Assembly (NCBI RefSeq): GCF_024714495.1
Contig: NZ_JAMZMJ010000001.1
Coordinates: forward strand, 248,001-312,000
Length of the DNA: 64,000 nucleotides
Reading direction: 5' to 3'
Origin: Marinoscillum pacificum
GTDB lineage: Bacteria; Bacteroidota; Bacteroidia; Cytophagales; Cyclobacteriaceae
Both the position numbers and the translations under genes were made by a program. Positions 26,210 to 37,307 of the stretch are shown here, piece after piece. Below the pieces are notes generated by a model. The model was not told where the DNA came from. It saw only the letters and a program-made list of their open reading frames with translations, and searched no databases. Within the stretch, counting starts at the first letter, position 1, and each line of letters starts with the position of its first letter.

Positions 26210-27961
26210 TCATTGACAAAATGTATAAACACACTCTGAAGTGGAATTGGTTGTAGCCGAAGCAGCACAATCTACCCCACCATATGTCCAGGTACTACCT
26301 ATTTTATATGCCCAGGACCCGGAGTAATCCCATGGTTGATCCGTACCATCCACATCAGCATCACCAAATACTTCTATGATGTCAGTTCCATTAAACAATT
26401 CGATAGCATCATCACCATTTTGGTTCATCGCATCTGTCTCGATGACATGATCATATCCATTAAAACATCCTTCAAAATAGCCAGCAAGGGTATTTTGTTC
26501 TCGTGCTAAGAGTACATGTTCACCTTCAGCTACTGCTATAGAAGGGAAGGTAAATTCTACGCCATCTGTTCCGCCTCCATTATTAGCCACGCCAAGTCCA
26601 TAAACCGATAAATCAGCAATGTCTCTAGTAGCCACCAAGTGGACTGCTTTACCTCCATTGGTGCCAGAGCCATCCCAAACCAAAGCTAGAATGCCTTTTA
26701 AAATCAAAGGATTGTCACAAATAGGATAAATACATCCAGAATCATTGGTGGTGGTAGATCCTTCTGTACAATTTACTAAGCCACTGGTCCAATGGTTACC
26801 GAATTTGTACGCCCACGAACTGGAATATTCCCAATCCTGATCGGTACCATCTACATTCGCATCACCATAGGTTTCAATTACTGCTGAACCTTTAAATAGT
26901 TCAATCGCATCGTCTCCATTCTGAGACATTTCGTCAGTTTGAATAACATGTTCAAAACTATCATAGCATCCGCCAAAATACGCTTGAAGAGCAGCAGGAT
27001 CTCTAGCCAATAGAATGTCATCTCCGGCATTCACAGCTATTGCAGGAAAACTAAATTCCACACTATCAGTACCGCCACCATTATTTGCTACACCGATTCC
27101 ATAGGCACTTAAATCAGCAATATCTTCCATTGCTACTAAATGAATAGCTTTTCCGCTATTCCCATCAGTTTCAGTGGACCAGCGCATTGCCATTATGCCT
27201 TTTAAAGCCAAGGCTGGTAATTCATCAATAAATGTAAAGGCTAATTGCTGTGTGCCTGATTCTACCGCATTACTTACAGAAAGAATCGTCAAAATAAGTG
27301 ACTCTTCACCTTCAACTTCTGAGTCATTGTTGAGGGTCAATTGAATTGACGCACTGGTTTCACCTAATGGGATAGTGATAGAATTGGCAATTAAAAAGTC
27401 ATTTTCAGCTGAAGCAGATCCTGCAATAGTGAAGTCAATCACCACATCACCCAGAGCTTCTTTGTCAATAGATGCTGTAATGGTGCTTGATTCCCCCTCC
27501 AAAAGACTCGTATTGTCTGCTGATAATGTGACCAATGGAGCTACATATGCCCGAGACGAGAAATTGAGTACATAGGTGTCTTTCATGGGATCACTACCTT
27601 CACCGAAATTACCTGCACTAATGGTAGCTGCATACTCGGTATCGAAAGCGAGGTTGACAAATGTAATTGTCACGTAAGAGTTTGTCTCATCATAGGTTAT
27701 TGAATAATTCGCATTGTTCGTTAGGCTGAAAGCACTCTCGAAAGATGCTGTATTCAGAGAATGAGAAAACACTAGTTCCATCACTACTTCTCCTTCTGCA
27801 TTAATGGTTGCGACTTCATTTTTCACGTCATATCCATTGATTGTGGCAGTTAACAGACGTAATTCATTGGATATTTGCTGATCTTCCTCTTCACAGCTAG
27901 TACTGAATACTATGGCAGTGAGGAATACAACTATCAAGTTTATAATATTAATCTTTTTCAT
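26210..27961 (-). CDS. Surface lipoprotein with Ig-like, Calx-beta and two LTD-like repeats
   Basis: The 583-residue protein starts with a lipoprotein signal (VFSTSCEEE, Cys near residue 23). It then shows an Ig-like domain (about 35-130), a Calx-beta domain (about 140-245, VVIDFTIAGSASAENDFLI), and two copies of a roughly 155-residue module. The modules open LALKGIMAMRW and LILKGILALVW and share AIHLVA, DIADLS, YGIGVANNGGGTD or YGLGVANNGGGTD, and NGDDAIELF. The modules resemble lamin-tail-like domains found on Bacteroidota surface proteins. It is probably a binding or display protein for the uptake unit. There is no catalytic motif. Confidence 0.72.
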   Translation of the reverse strand: MKKINIINLIVVFLTAIVFSTSCEEEDQQISNELRLLTATINGYDVKNEVATINAEGEVVMELVFSHSLNTASFESAFSLTNNANYSITYDETNSYVTITFVNLAFDTEYAATISAGNFGEGSDPMKDTYVLNFSSRAYVAPLVTLSADNTSLLEGESSTITASIDKEALGDVVIDFTIAGSASAENDFLIANSITIPLGETSASIQLTLNNDSEVEGEESLILTILSVSNAVESGTQQLAFTFIDELPALALKGIMAMRWSTETDGNSGKAIHLVAMEDIADLSAYGIGVANNGGGTDSVEFSFPAIAVNAGDDILLARDPAALQAYFGGCYDSFEHVIQTDEMSQNGDDAIELFKGSAVIETYGDANVDGTDQDWEYSSSWAYKFGNHWTSGLVNCTEGSTTTNDSGCIYPICDNPLILKGILALVWDGSGTNGGKAVHLVATRDIADLSVYGLGVANNGGGTDGVEFTFPSIAVAEGEHVLLAREQNTLAGYFEGCFNGYDHVIETDAMNQNGDDAIELFNGTDIIEVFGDADVDGTDQPWDYSGSWAYKIGSTWTYGGVDCAASATTNSTSECVYTFCQ

Positions 27962-27979
27962 GAGATCATCATATTTTGG

Positions 27980-29470
27980 TCAATTAGTTAGGTTTAGGTG
28001 AGCCTTAAATGACTCAGGGAATTGATTGGGGTCCATATTCCATAAATAGGGTAGCAAGAAGTAGGTGGTAATGGTTATCAAAACGATTGATACAATATTC
28101 ATCCATACACCGGCCTTCATCATATCTGGTATTCTTAAATATCCAGATCCAAATACGACTGCATTCGGAGGAGTGGCCACAGGCAGCATAAAAGCACATG
28201 ATGCTGCTATGGTTACTGAAACCATTATCATAAAAGGGTGTATGTCAAATGATACAGCCATTGGTGCTAATACAGGCAACAACATAGCAGTAGTAGCCAG
28301 GTTTGAGGTTATTTCTGTAAGGAAATTGACCACAGTTACCAGAATCAGTATCAATAGTATCATGGAAAGACCATCTAACTGACTCATTTGTCCTGCTATC
28401 CATTCAGCAAGTCCTGTAGAAGTAAATCCTTTAGCCAATGCCATTCCACCACCAAATAGAAGAATGATACCCCATGGTAGCTTCACCGCCTCATCCCAAT
28501 TAATCAGTTTTCTTGTCTTATCCTTGTTTGGAATTAAAAACAGCGTAACAGCGGCCACCATAGCGATGATGGTGTCATCAAGGCCTGGAATGATCTTTTC
28601 TAACAATGAACGGAACATCCAGGCAAGAGCAGTTATCACAAACACAATTAAAACAAGCTTCTCTTCGTATCGGATCTTGCCAAGGTCAAGGAGCATCTTT
28701 TTAATTTCGGTTTTTCCTCCAGGGAAAGAGACCTGATCAAATGAAAAAGCATGCCTCGTAAGATACCACCAACATAAGAATAGCAGAAGCAGTGATGTTG
28801 GTAATCCAAACATCATCCATTGCATGAAACTGATTTTTACATGGTAAATCTGTTGAAGAATACCAGCAAGTACAAGATTGGGAGGAGTACCAATCAAAGT
28901 AGCAAACCCTCCAATGGATGCACTATACGCAATGCCTAACATCAATGCTTTGCCGAACGAATTTCCATCATGAATATCGCCGTTGGTTCTCTTCTTGAAT
29001 TGCGACACTATGGCTGTACCTATAGGAAGCATCATCACTGAAGTAGCCGTATTGGATATCCACATGGATAAAAATGCCGTTGCAATCATGAAGCCCAAAA
29101 TAATGTTCGTGACATTAGAGCCGATAATATTGATAATATTCAAGGCAATTCTCTTGTGTAATCCCCAGGTTTCAATTGCAATGGCCAGCATAAAGCCACC
29201 CATGTACAGGAAAATGTACTTGTGTCCAAAAGAACCCGTTGTTTCAGCGATACTTAAAGCTCCAGTTAGAGGAAACAAAATAATTGGTAGCAAGGCCGTT
29301 ATGGATATGGGTACTGCTTCTGTAACCCACCACAGAGCCACCCACGTAGTAATTGAAAGTACGTGGTAGGCTTCTATACTTAGGGTCTCCGGTTTACCGA
29401 TCACTTCCATTAGAATAAAAGCAGCCGGTCCTGCAAAAATTGATAGTACTTTTCTAATTCTATTTGTCAT
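27980..29470 (-). CDS. SLC13/DASS-family sodium:carboxylate symporter
   Basis: The 496-residue protein has about 12 membrane segments and the inverted-repeat DASS architecture. The first SNT motif is intact (MWISNTATSVMMLP). The second repeat has TEITSNLATTAMLLPVLAP, in which the usual SNT reads SNL. The two motifs form the sodium and carboxylate sites in the family. Substrates are typically succinate, malate, fumarate, citrate or sulfate. Its position between an SGNH hydrolase and surface hydrolases, with pckA at the end of the unit, favours a di- or tricarboxylate. It overlaps the SGNH gene by 11 bp. Confidence 0.88.
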   Translation of the reverse strand: MTNRIRKVLSIFAGPAAFILMEVIGKPETLSIEAYHVLSITTWVALWWVTEAVPISITALLPIILFPLTGALSIAETTGSFGHKYIFLYMGGFMLAIAIETWGLHKRIALNIINIIGSNVTNIILGFMIATAFLSMWISNTATSVMMLPIGTAIVSQFKKRTNGDIHDGNSFGKALMLGIAYSASIGGFATLIGTPPNLVLAGILQQIYHVKISFMQWMMFGLPTSLLLLFLCWWYLTRHAFSFDQVSFPGGKTEIKKMLLDLGKIRYEEKLVLIVFVITALAWMFRSLLEKIIPGLDDTIIAMVAAVTLFLIPNKDKTRKLINWDEAVKLPWGIILLFGGGMALAKGFTSTGLAEWIAGQMSQLDGLSMILLILILVTVVNFLTEITSNLATTAMLLPVLAPMAVSFDIHPFMIMVSVTIAASCAFMLPVATPPNAVVFGSGYLRIPDMMKAGVWMNIVSIVLITITTYFLLPYLWNMDPNQFPESFKAHLNLTN

Positions 29471-30230
29471 TAGTACTCAATTTCTCTAGTTGATATGAAT
29501 CCACTAACTGTTGCATAAAGGCCACGTCCTCCTTACTCATTATAGAAAAGAATAGCTCTTCACCGTTCATATCCACTGTTGACAACCTGTTTGGGATGTC
29601 TGAGACATCCAGTCCGGTTAAGGATTTGAAAAAAACCAGAGCCGTTAGATATGTTCCTATGGTTGATGGATGACTGCCGTCCGGATCATACAGTCTAAAC
29701 TCTGGTTTTAGTTGTCTTGCTCGTTCCCAAACTTCTCCAACAGGTACAACTATAGTATTTTTTTGGTCGCCCAATTCCCTATAAGCTTTTGAAATTTGTG
29801 ATTGCATTAATGGGTTAAACTCTCTTGCCCAGGTCATGTAGAGCATAGGAATGGCACCAGATTTACGAATTAGGTCTATAAATCTATTACCGTACTCCAT
29901 AAACTCCTGTTCATCATTGATAGCACTCATGCTATGGTTTTGTAGCACTACCACATCCCAGTTTCCAGATTCAATCATTTCTCTGGATTTCAAGTTTTTA
30001 TCACCATCCCAATGTTGCTTAAGGTTTGTTCCACCGACCGTTGACTTTTTAGTGAATATCGGGATTCCCTTTGTGCCAGCCATTGTCCTTACCGTTTGGG
30101 GTAGATTCCAGAAGTATGTATAGCTATTTCCAACAAACAACACCTTCAATGTATCTTTCTGCTGAGCCTGGAGGTCTGCAACGAACACCAGACCCAGTAA
30201 AAAGATCGCATACTTTAATTGCTTTAACAT
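29460..30230 (-). CDS. Secreted SGNH-fold hydrolase
   Basis: The 256-residue protein has a signal peptide (MLKQLKYAIFLLGLVF, cleavage near QAQ at 21-23). The SGNH block I is LFVGNSYTYF with Ser36. Asn98 in VVLQNHS belongs to block III, and DPDGSHPS carries Asp184 and His187 of the catalytic dyad. These enzymes are carbohydrate esterases or lipases. Lying directly after susD and overlapping the SLC13 transporter gene, it probably frees acids from an ester in the periplasm. The substrate is not visible. Confidence 0.83.
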   Translation of the reverse strand: MLKQLKYAIFLLGLVFVADLQAQQKDTLKVLFVGNSYTYFWNLPQTVRTMAGTKGIPIFTKKSTVGGTNLKQHWDGDKNLKSREMIESGNWDVVVLQNHSMSAINDEQEFMEYGNRFIDLIRKSGAIPMLYMTWAREFNPLMQSQISKAYRELGDQKNTIVVPVGEVWERARQLKPEFRLYDPDGSHPSTIGTYLTALVFFKSLTGLDVSDIPNRLSTVDMNGEELFFSIMSKEDVAFMQQLVDSYQLEKLSTNDK

Positions 30231-30244
30231 AATTCTTTAGCTTC

Positions 30245-31675
30245 TTATAAATTGATCTCAGTTAGCTCAAATAAACCTGGAATAGGATTTGGAATATTAT
30301 CATTTCTATCTATTTCAGATTGAGGATATATGAATCGCTGTGGTAATTCACTACCAGTATTTGGTTGAACAGGAACCTTAACTATTGATTCATTTTGTGT
30401 TCTTCTGACATCACAAAACCCTTCAATCTGTCCAAATAAGGTAATGTATCGCTCTTCCAGTATTTCTCTCAATAAAGCATTGTCGGAAGATACATTGTCT
30501 TGATTTTCAATTCCACCGTTACTAAAATCAGCAGCATCATATGCGTCATACTGAATGTTAGCAGCATCGGCATTGGTCAGATAACCACCAGCATTCATGT
30601 AAGCCCGGAAGTTATTAAGCGCTGCCAACCCTGTAGTAAAACCCTCTGTTCTGAATCCCGCTTCAGCCAGGATCAACAGGTTTTCCTGATATGTTACAAT
30701 AGGGGCAGAAGCTTCAGGTGCAGCAAGTCCATTAGTTGTGTTTGGTTGCGTACCTACGTCATTAATTTGAAAATAGAATCCATAACGTCCGGATTCGTTA
30801 GTCTTGGCATTACCACGATATGCGGTGAAATCCGGGCTGGTCTCTGCACTAGGAGCCACCAGGCTTGTCATAAAGTCGGATGTAATCAAATCCGCTCCTC
30901 GTACCTGAATTGCAAAAAACTGGTAGCTCAGATTGTTTTCATCTAATCCACTGCCATGTGGAGCATACATTGAATTGTTAGCAGAAGAAATCCCATTCTG
31001 TGCCGCAGCATATGCTTCAGCATATTGTTTGGTATGCATAAAGTATCTCGCTTTCAGTGTGTAAGCAACAGCTATCCATGCGTCAGGGTCTCCGTTGAAG
31101 TAGATTTCCGCTCCAGTTGCTGGTCTACCTGTTTCCATTTGCAAGTTTTGTATTGCCTGATCTAGTAGAGATTGTATTTTGCTATATACCTGAGATTGAT
31201 CTTCAAAAACAGGATTTTCAATAGTGATATTTCCAGCATCGTCAAATGGAATGGCTCCGAATAATGAGGTTTCGGTGCCATACGTTAATGCTTGTAAGAC
31301 CTGCACTATTCCAATGGCAATTCCATCCAACCCTTCTTCCAAAGCTGCTTCCTCAGCAACTTTAGCATTCCTAAGGGCATTAACAAAGCCGTCATCCCAA
31401 AGTTCGTCAAAATCACTAGTAGTCACTGTATAGTTACTGAATCCCTGATGCTGTCTCTGAATTCCTGTGTAGTATCCACAGAAGATTCCGGCTCTTCGAG
31501 CGGTTTCACCAGTCTGTAGGATGATGTTGCCTACTTCTGCACCAGTCAATATATTCTGATAAGCTGCAGTTGTTGGGCTATTTGGGTTGTCATTTAACCC
31601 TTCTACTAAATCACTACAAGAGGTAATTACCAGTAGTGAAAAGATCTGTATTGCTAGGATTATTTTTTTCATCAC
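30245..31675 (-). CDS. SusD/RagB-family surface lipoprotein
   Basis: The 476-residue lipoprotein has MMKKIILAIQIFSLLVITSC with the acceptor Cys near residue 20, followed by DLVEGLNDNPNSPT, the common SusD-like start. Helical repeats in the SusD_RagB pattern include WIAVAYTLKARYFMHTKQYAEA and a late AALNNFRAYM. It pairs with the SusC-like porin encoded 8 bp upstream and should form the lid that captures substrate at the outer membrane. The ligand cannot be inferred from the fold. The neighbouring esterases and carboxylate transporter argue against a plain polysaccharide. Confidence 0.92.
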   Translation of the reverse strand: MMKKIILAIQIFSLLVITSCSDLVEGLNDNPNSPTTAAYQNILTGAEVGNIILQTGETARRAGIFCGYYTGIQRQHQGFSNYTVTTSDFDELWDDGFVNALRNAKVAEEAALEEGLDGIAIGIVQVLQALTYGTETSLFGAIPFDDAGNITIENPVFEDQSQVYSKIQSLLDQAIQNLQMETGRPATGAEIYFNGDPDAWIAVAYTLKARYFMHTKQYAEAYAAAQNGISSANNSMYAPHGSGLDENNLSYQFFAIQVRGADLITSDFMTSLVAPSAETSPDFTAYRGNAKTNESGRYGFYFQINDVGTQPNTTNGLAAPEASAPIVTYQENLLILAEAGFRTEGFTTGLAALNNFRAYMNAGGYLTNADAANIQYDAYDAADFSNGGIENQDNVSSDNALLREILEERYITLFGQIEGFCDVRRTQNESIVKVPVQPNTGSELPQRFIYPQSEIDRNDNIPNPIPGLFELTEINL

Positions 31676-31683
31676 TCTGGGTA

Positions 31684-34600
31684 TTAAAGGTTAAGAATTA
31701 TCGTAAACACATAAGATTTAGTGCCTGGGTTATTGAAGTAATCAATACCACGTGCTGCACTTACTCCGTTTAAGTTAGTATCAGGATCATTTCCTTCAAA
31801 TTCTGTCCACAAAATGAGGTTTCTGCCTGTTGCTGATAGTTCTATTGAACTTACACCAACATTCTGCATCCAAGTAGTAGATAGGTTATAGGACAATACC
31901 AGTTCACGAAGCCTTGTCCATGAACCATCTTCGACATATAACTCGTCATTACCATTGCCAAAGAAACCGCCATCACCGAGATACCATGGTTCTGTTAGCG
32001 CTACTGGCCCAGATCCAAAATCATGAACAACGCCACGGAAAGTAGTACCCATAGGAATCACATTTCCATTGTAGTCTAGTAAATTCTGAGTGGCGGTAGT
32101 TTGAGTTTCAGAATCTTTCCATCGCCCTAGATCATATAGTACTGATTTGGTTCCTGCATAGATATCAGCCCCCTGAAATGTCTCAAATAATGCAGATAGA
32201 GTGATACCCTTGTAACTAATGGAGGTGCTAAAAGATCCTTGCCAATCTGGATTAGGGTTTCCAATAACTCCCTCCAATTCATCTTGAACTGGGAATCCAT
32301 TTTCATCATAAACAATGTCTCCATTTTCATCACGAAGTGTACGAGAGCCCCAAAGCACTCCAAGTGGCTCGCCTTCTACAGCTCTTGAATTGACGGCATC
32401 CAATCCACCCATGAATAGTGACTCAACACCCGCTAGATCTGTTACTTCGTTTCTGATTCGCGTATAAATCACATTGGCGTTCCACTGGATATCATTGGTG
32501 TTTATTAACTGAACTCCCAAATCTGCTTCTATTCCTTTGTTTTGTATAGCTGCCGCATTGGAATAAATGGAGTTATAACCACGAGAGTTGGCAATTGGAA
32601 AATCCATTAACACATCCTCCGTGGTATTTTGAAAGAATGTACCACTCAAAGAGACTTTGTCTTTAAAGAATCTCAAATCTGTACCTACTTCAAACTCTTT
32701 CTTTCGCTCTGGTCTCAGTGCTGGATTACCTCTGGATGTACTTGGTACAAATCCTCCATTTCCATATAATCCCAGACTTAATCCACCACCATATTGGTCT
32801 GAATAAGTAGGTGAAACAAAATTGTTCGTAGTGTTGTATCGGGCTGGTTGAACACCTACTTCCCCGTATGATATCCTCAGTTTACCAAAACTGATAGGCT
32901 CGAAATCCAGCAAGTCCTGAAACTGCCACGCCAGTGAGGTAGAAGGGAAGAGGAACGTATTATCTGCCTGATCTCCGAATGTGGAAGCAGTTTCGGACCT
33001 GATGGTTCCGGTTAAGAATAATTGATCATATGCTGAAAGAGTCACTGAAGAGTATATACCAACAGTTCTTTCTATACCATAAGTGCTTTGTACCAACCTG
33101 TTTTCAGGAAGTGCATTGTCAATATCTCTAGTTGGACTCGCGACATCTGTGAACTGAATAAATCCTGAAATTTCACTACCATCAACTTTGAGCGATCGTT
33201 GATTAAAGTTAAATCCTACCAAACCTGAGATATTCAATTTGCTTGTGATATCTCTGGAGGCTTTAGCTATATAATCCATGTTAAATACGGTGTTCGAAGC
33301 TAACTCACTGCTAAACAATCCATTCCTGAATTCACCTGCAGCCGAACCTGGGGTTATAAATTCCTCACGTTGCTCACTGTAATGATCTAGTCCAAATCTT
33401 GCGATCAGGTCTATTTTACTGGTTGGTGAGTAAGTGAATTTTAGTGTGTTTATAAAACGATTAACCTTAGCTAAGTTTTCTTGCTCATTAATGGTCCACA
33501 GAGGGTTATTATAAGTAGGGGTGGCATCTGCTCCTAATGGTTCTCTGTAACTACGGTGCCTATTCGATACTGGTGCCGCATTCGGATCTGAATAATAATC
33601 TCCTCGATAGCCAGAAATATCAAAATCTGGAGCATTACGTAACAGTCCCAGATAAAATCCAGACGAGCTAGCTCCACGTCTTATTCGGTTTGATTCCGAA
33701 CGTGTAAATGTGGTATTCGCATTTACTCTAAATTTTTCATTCATCATGTGCTCTCCATTAAATCGCACAGTGGTTCTTCGGTAATCAGAATTATTACGCA
33801 TGATACCTTGCTGATCCAGATCAGATATACTGAAAAAGGCAGTGCTGTTCATGTTCCCAGCACTTAGGCTGATGTTATTTTCAAGGAAATGACCATTCTG
33901 AAAAACCTGATCAAAGTTAGAATCATCGTAAACCTGCTGAGAGTTTTTAGCAATAACAGGATACCAGATATTGTTATCCTGATCAACAAAGTACTCACCA
34001 GAAGTATTGAACTCATCAGCTCCACCGGCTCTTTCTGAGATTTTATCACCCCACGAATCACGAGCTCTGCTGTTGTAAATGCCATTATTACCCTGGCCAA
34101 AAGAGGATTGAAGAGGATACTTTCGATTGATCTGGTCTATGGAATAGCTAGATTTGATCGTTACCTTCATCTCCTGGTTGTATTTACCACTTTTCGTTGT
34201 AATCATTATTACTCCACCAAGGGCTTGAGTACCCCATAGAGCAGCTGCAGAAGCTCCTTTTAAAATAGTAACACTTTCAATGTCATTAGGGTTGATGTCA
34301 TTTAATCGGGATTGTTGAGCGATTCTACCAGCTCCATTTCCTCGCACATCATTACTAATAGGTACACCATCCACAACAATCAAAGGTTGTGCATCACGTG
34401 TAATAGTAGACATGCCTCTAATCTGGATATAGGCTCCAGCGCCTGGATCACCAGAGTTCCTGGAGATCTGTACCCCAGAAGACTTTCCAGACAAAGAATT
34501 AATCAAAGTACTTTCAGCTGCTTTTTTTACCGCTTCATTATCAACCACAGAGTTGGCATAACCCAAGTTATCTCTGTCTTCTTTAAAGCCTAAGGCTGTT

Positions 34601-34923
34601 ACTACCACTTCATCCAGCTCTTCCAGATCAAGTTCTAAACTCACATCAATAGTGGTTCTGTTATTGACTACCTCTCTTTTAGTGACAAAGCCCACAAAAC
34701 TATAAACCAAAGTAGCGTCCTCAGGTACTGACAAAGCATATCGACCATCAATGTCAGTGGTTGTTCCATTAGATGTTCCTTCTACCACAATAGTAGCACC
34801 TATTACAGGCTCATTGTTAATATCTCTCACCGTTCCGGAGACCTTTACCTGGGCTCTCAACTGGTATGGAATTATTACCAGCAGTAGGAACGTCATCATC
34901 ATTATTGGTATGTGTTTCTTCAT
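31684..34923 (-). CDS. SusC/RagA-family TonB-linked outer-membrane transporter
   Basis: The 1079-residue protein has a signal peptide and a carboxypeptidase-regulatory-like domain (VSGTVRDINNEPVIGATIVV). A TonB-box-like region follows (LDEVVVTALG), then a plug (SGKSSGVQISRNSGDPGAG, IRGMSTI), then a 22-strand-type barrel that ends NLILWTEFEGNDPDTN and FTIILNL. It imports substrates through the outer membrane with energy from TonB. It is the first gene of the unit running through susD to pckA. The 173-bp AT-rich gap between it and the chemoreceptor gene should hold its promoter. No sigma/anti-sigma pair adjoins it. Confidence 0.94.
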   Translation of the reverse strand: MKKHIPIMMMTFLLLVIIPYQLRAQVKVSGTVRDINNEPVIGATIVVEGTSNGTTTDIDGRYALSVPEDATLVYSFVGFVTKREVVNNRTTIDVSLELDLEELDEVVVTALGFKEDRDNLGYANSVVDNEAVKKAAESTLINSLSGKSSGVQISRNSGDPGAGAYIQIRGMSTITRDAQPLIVVDGVPISNDVRGNGAGRIAQQSRLNDINPNDIESVTILKGASAAALWGTQALGGVIMITTKSGKYNQEMKVTIKSSYSIDQINRKYPLQSSFGQGNNGIYNSRARDSWGDKISERAGGADEFNTSGEYFVDQDNNIWYPVIAKNSQQVYDDSNFDQVFQNGHFLENNISLSAGNMNSTAFFSISDLDQQGIMRNNSDYRRTTVRFNGEHMMNEKFRVNANTTFTRSESNRIRRGASSSGFYLGLLRNAPDFDISGYRGDYYSDPNAAPVSNRHRSYREPLGADATPTYNNPLWTINEQENLAKVNRFINTLKFTYSPTSKIDLIARFGLDHYSEQREEFITPGSAAGEFRNGLFSSELASNTVFNMDYIAKASRDITSKLNISGLVGFNFNQRSLKVDGSEISGFIQFTDVASPTRDIDNALPENRLVQSTYGIERTVGIYSSVTLSAYDQLFLTGTIRSETASTFGDQADNTFLFPSTSLAWQFQDLLDFEPISFGKLRISYGEVGVQPARYNTTNNFVSPTYSDQYGGGLSLGLYGNGGFVPSTSRGNPALRPERKKEFEVGTDLRFFKDKVSLSGTFFQNTTEDVLMDFPIANSRGYNSIYSNAAAIQNKGIEADLGVQLINTNDIQWNANVIYTRIRNEVTDLAGVESLFMGGLDAVNSRAVEGEPLGVLWGSRTLRDENGDIVYDENGFPVQDELEGVIGNPNPDWQGSFSTSISYKGITLSALFETFQGADIYAGTKSVLYDLGRWKDSETQTTATQNLLDYNGNVIPMGTTFRGVVHDFGSGPVALTEPWYLGDGGFFGNGNDELYVEDGSWTRLRELVLSYNLSTTWMQNVGVSSIELSATGRNLILWTEFEGNDPDTNLNGVSAARGIDYFNNPGTKSYVFTIILNL

Positions 34924-35096
34924 ATTTGTTAGTTAGTGTTTTTGAAGTTAGAGCAATCCACTAAATAGGGTGTTTTGTAATGAATTGTTAATTATGGTTT
35001 TTGAATTGATTATGTATTTAATGATTTGTAATGATATCGTTTGCATATTATAAAAACCTCATTTAAATAGATTATAAGCATTTTTATCAAATTTTA

Positions 35097-37307
35097 TCAA
35101 GCTTCAGTGGTCAGGTAATAACCAACAGTATCAAGACTTTTGATTACAGTTATTGAAGACAGCTTTTGTTTAAGCCTCAAAGCTTTCTCATGCAGTGACT
35201 CACTCTTTTCCAAGTAGGATTCCATACCGTTCGAAAACTGTTGAGAAGAGGTAGTTAATTCTTCTGCTCCTGAGGCAGTTTGTTCGGCTATAACAATAAC
35301 TGATTCTGTATTATGAACTATTTGTCTTGTATCTTCTACCAGCTGATTAGATGCTTCTAATATTCGTTTGGATAATAAAGCTGTTTCCTTGGTAGATTCG
35401 TCTATTGAATGAAACTTATCAGAGGCGGTTTTGGTGAATTGCTCACTAGTTTGGATACCAGATGTCATACTTTTAATGTACTCCATGCTGATGCTCGTCT
35501 CTTGTTGTATGCCCTGAATTAAATACTCTATTTCTAAAACGGATTTTTTAGAACTCTCCGCAAGGTTACGAATCTCATCAGCTACCACTGCAAAACCTCT
35601 TCCAGCCTCGCCAGCTTGAGCAGCTTCAATTGCCGCATTCAAGGCCAATAAATTCGTTTGAGAAGCTATTTCAGAAATAACTGTAACTATTTTATTGATT
35701 TCGACAGATCTGTTTCTTAGTATTTCGAAAGATTTGTGCGCATCTGAAGACTGATTTAAAACGGTGCTAAATGATTCTTTCATCTGCCGCATGATCGAAA
35801 GCCCTCGCTCGCTTTCACCTTTACCTAGTGAGGCTTTCTTGGAAATTTTCTCAATTTCTGTATTTAATTCTGCTGAAAAACTGGTGATCTTCTCAATGCG
35901 CTGTGAAGAGGCTTCAATCCTTGAAACTTGGCTGTTTGCTCCATTACTGATTTCTGTTATAGCTGAATTCATTTCATTACTTGCTATCTTCATTTCATTT
36001 CCAGAAGAAGCGTTTTCTTCAGAAACAGTTTCAATAAAGTCCACCAGGTCGGTTATATGGTTGATGAGGTGACTGAATTCATCCAACGAACCATTGAGGT
36101 TATCAACTATTTCTCCAATTTCACCCGGATAATTATTCTCAATTCTGAATGAGAGGTCTCCAATAGCCATTTTCGCTATCGACTCATTCATAGATAAAAA
36201 TGGTATTCGAATGGCATTGGTCATATCATTGATTCCGGTTGCCAATTCTTTCCAGGAGTTTGTCTTACCTTTTGTTGGTATCTCAACCTGCAAGTTTCCT
36301 TCTATTCCAATACTTCTGATAACAACCTTTATTTCCTGAATCACAGTGGCCAGATTAATTTGCATCTCGTGCAGAGACATTCCTAATTGATCCTCTTTTT
36401 GAAACTGATGATTGGTTGTTGATAGTTTTCCATGACCAATATCATTGGCTATCTGTATATACTTATTGAATTTGATAATCAATTGATTCAGTGAATCAAC
36501 CATTTCGTGTATCTCATCATTTCCTTGTAACTCTAATCGGTTTGCCACCTGGCCTCTGGCCAAATCTTTGAGTGTTTCTTTGACTTTTAGTATCGTATGA
36601 ATGATAAGACTACTGAAGTGATTGATTGCTAATAGGGAACCAATTAATATGAACACAGTTAACCCTATAATCCAATAAATTATTGAGAATATCTGATCCT
36701 CGATGATCTCTTGTTGAATAGCGACATTTTTAGCTACTTGATCCATATAGATGCCAGTATAAACGATGAGATTGGAGTCTTTTAACTGATACGCATAAGC
36801 CATCTTCGGAATGTATCCCTCCACGCCAGGTTTATGCATTTTATAATCTGCATAAGCTTTTCCATTTAATCTACAATTTTCAACCAGGTATTGATAAAGG
36901 TTTTTATCAGGGTGGTCTATCAGCGTATTGAATTTTTCGTTATCCAATATCTGACCGGCATCCTTTTCACGGATTCCATGCATAACCATCGTAGGATAGG
37001 GTAACTGGTTGTCAGTTATCCAAAAGTAACCTTCGTTATTGTCATAGCGAATAGTGGAAATTTCTTTAAAAGCCTGCTGAAGAACTTCTGGATCATTTTG
37101 ATTAAGTGCATGCTCTAAAAGACTTGCTACCATTTCTACAGAAGTAATCAGCTTTTCTTTAGCCGCATCTATTTGTGCAGTTTGGTATGACTGTACATCC
37201 GTCTTTCCTTTGTTGTAGATACTGAAGACACTAACTGCACTGATAATACCAATAGTGCCAATAAGTAGGACAGTCTGTGATACTAAAACTTTGCGTTTTA
37301 AGTTCAT
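35097..37307 (-). CDS. Methyl-accepting chemotaxis protein with sCache_2 sensor
   Basis: About 736 residues from an internal ATG at 37307; the open frame reaches 37331. The first helix is [19 protein letters not shown]. An extracytoplasmic single-Cache domain contains [22 protein letters not shown] second membrane helix lies near residues 205-230, then HAMP-like segments, then the signalling hairpin tip [20 protein letters not shown]. sCache_2 domains often bind small carboxylates. No che genes are in the window, so the output is unknown. The stop lies 173 bp before susC on the same strand, which links sensing to that uptake unit. Confidence 0.87.
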   Translation of the reverse strand: MNLKRKVLVSQTVLLIGTIGIISAVSVFSIYNKGKTDVQSYQTAQIDAAKEKLITSVEMVASLLEHALNQNDPEVLQQAFKEISTIRYDNNEGYFWITDNQLPYPTMVMHGIREKDAGQILDNEKFNTLIDHPDKNLYQYLVENCRLNGKAYADYKMHKPGVEGYIPKMAYAYQLKDSNLIVYTGIYMDQVAKNVAIQQEIIEDQIFSIIYWIIGLTVFILIGSLLAINHFSSLIIHTILKVKETLKDLARGQVANRLELQGNDEIHEMVDSLNQLIIKFNKYIQIANDIGHGKLSTTNHQFQKEDQLGMSLHEMQINLATVIQEIKVVIRSIGIEGNLQVEIPTKGKTNSWKELATGINDMTNAIRIPFLSMNESIAKMAIGDLSFRIENNYPGEIGEIVDNLNGSLDEFSHLINHITDLVDFIETVSEENASSGNEMKIASNEMNSAITEISNGANSQVSRIEASSQRIEKITSFSAELNTEIEKISKKASLGKGESERGLSIMRQMKESFSTVLNQSSDAHKSFEILRNRSVEINKIVTVISEIASQTNLLALNAAIEAAQAGEAGRGFAVVADEIRNLAESSKKSVLEIEYLIQGIQQETSISMEYIKSMTSGIQTSEQFTKTASDKFHSIDESTKETALLSKRILEASNQLVEDTRQIVHNTESVIVIAEQTASGAEELTTSSQQFSNGMESYLEKSESLHEKALRLKQKLSSITVIKSLDTVGYYLTTEA

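Noticed and set aside
24819-26270. Longer form of the secreted esterase starting at 26270
   Set aside because: The extra 33 residues precede a clear lipoprotein signal that begins at the ATG at 26171, and the extension would overlap the upstream gene.
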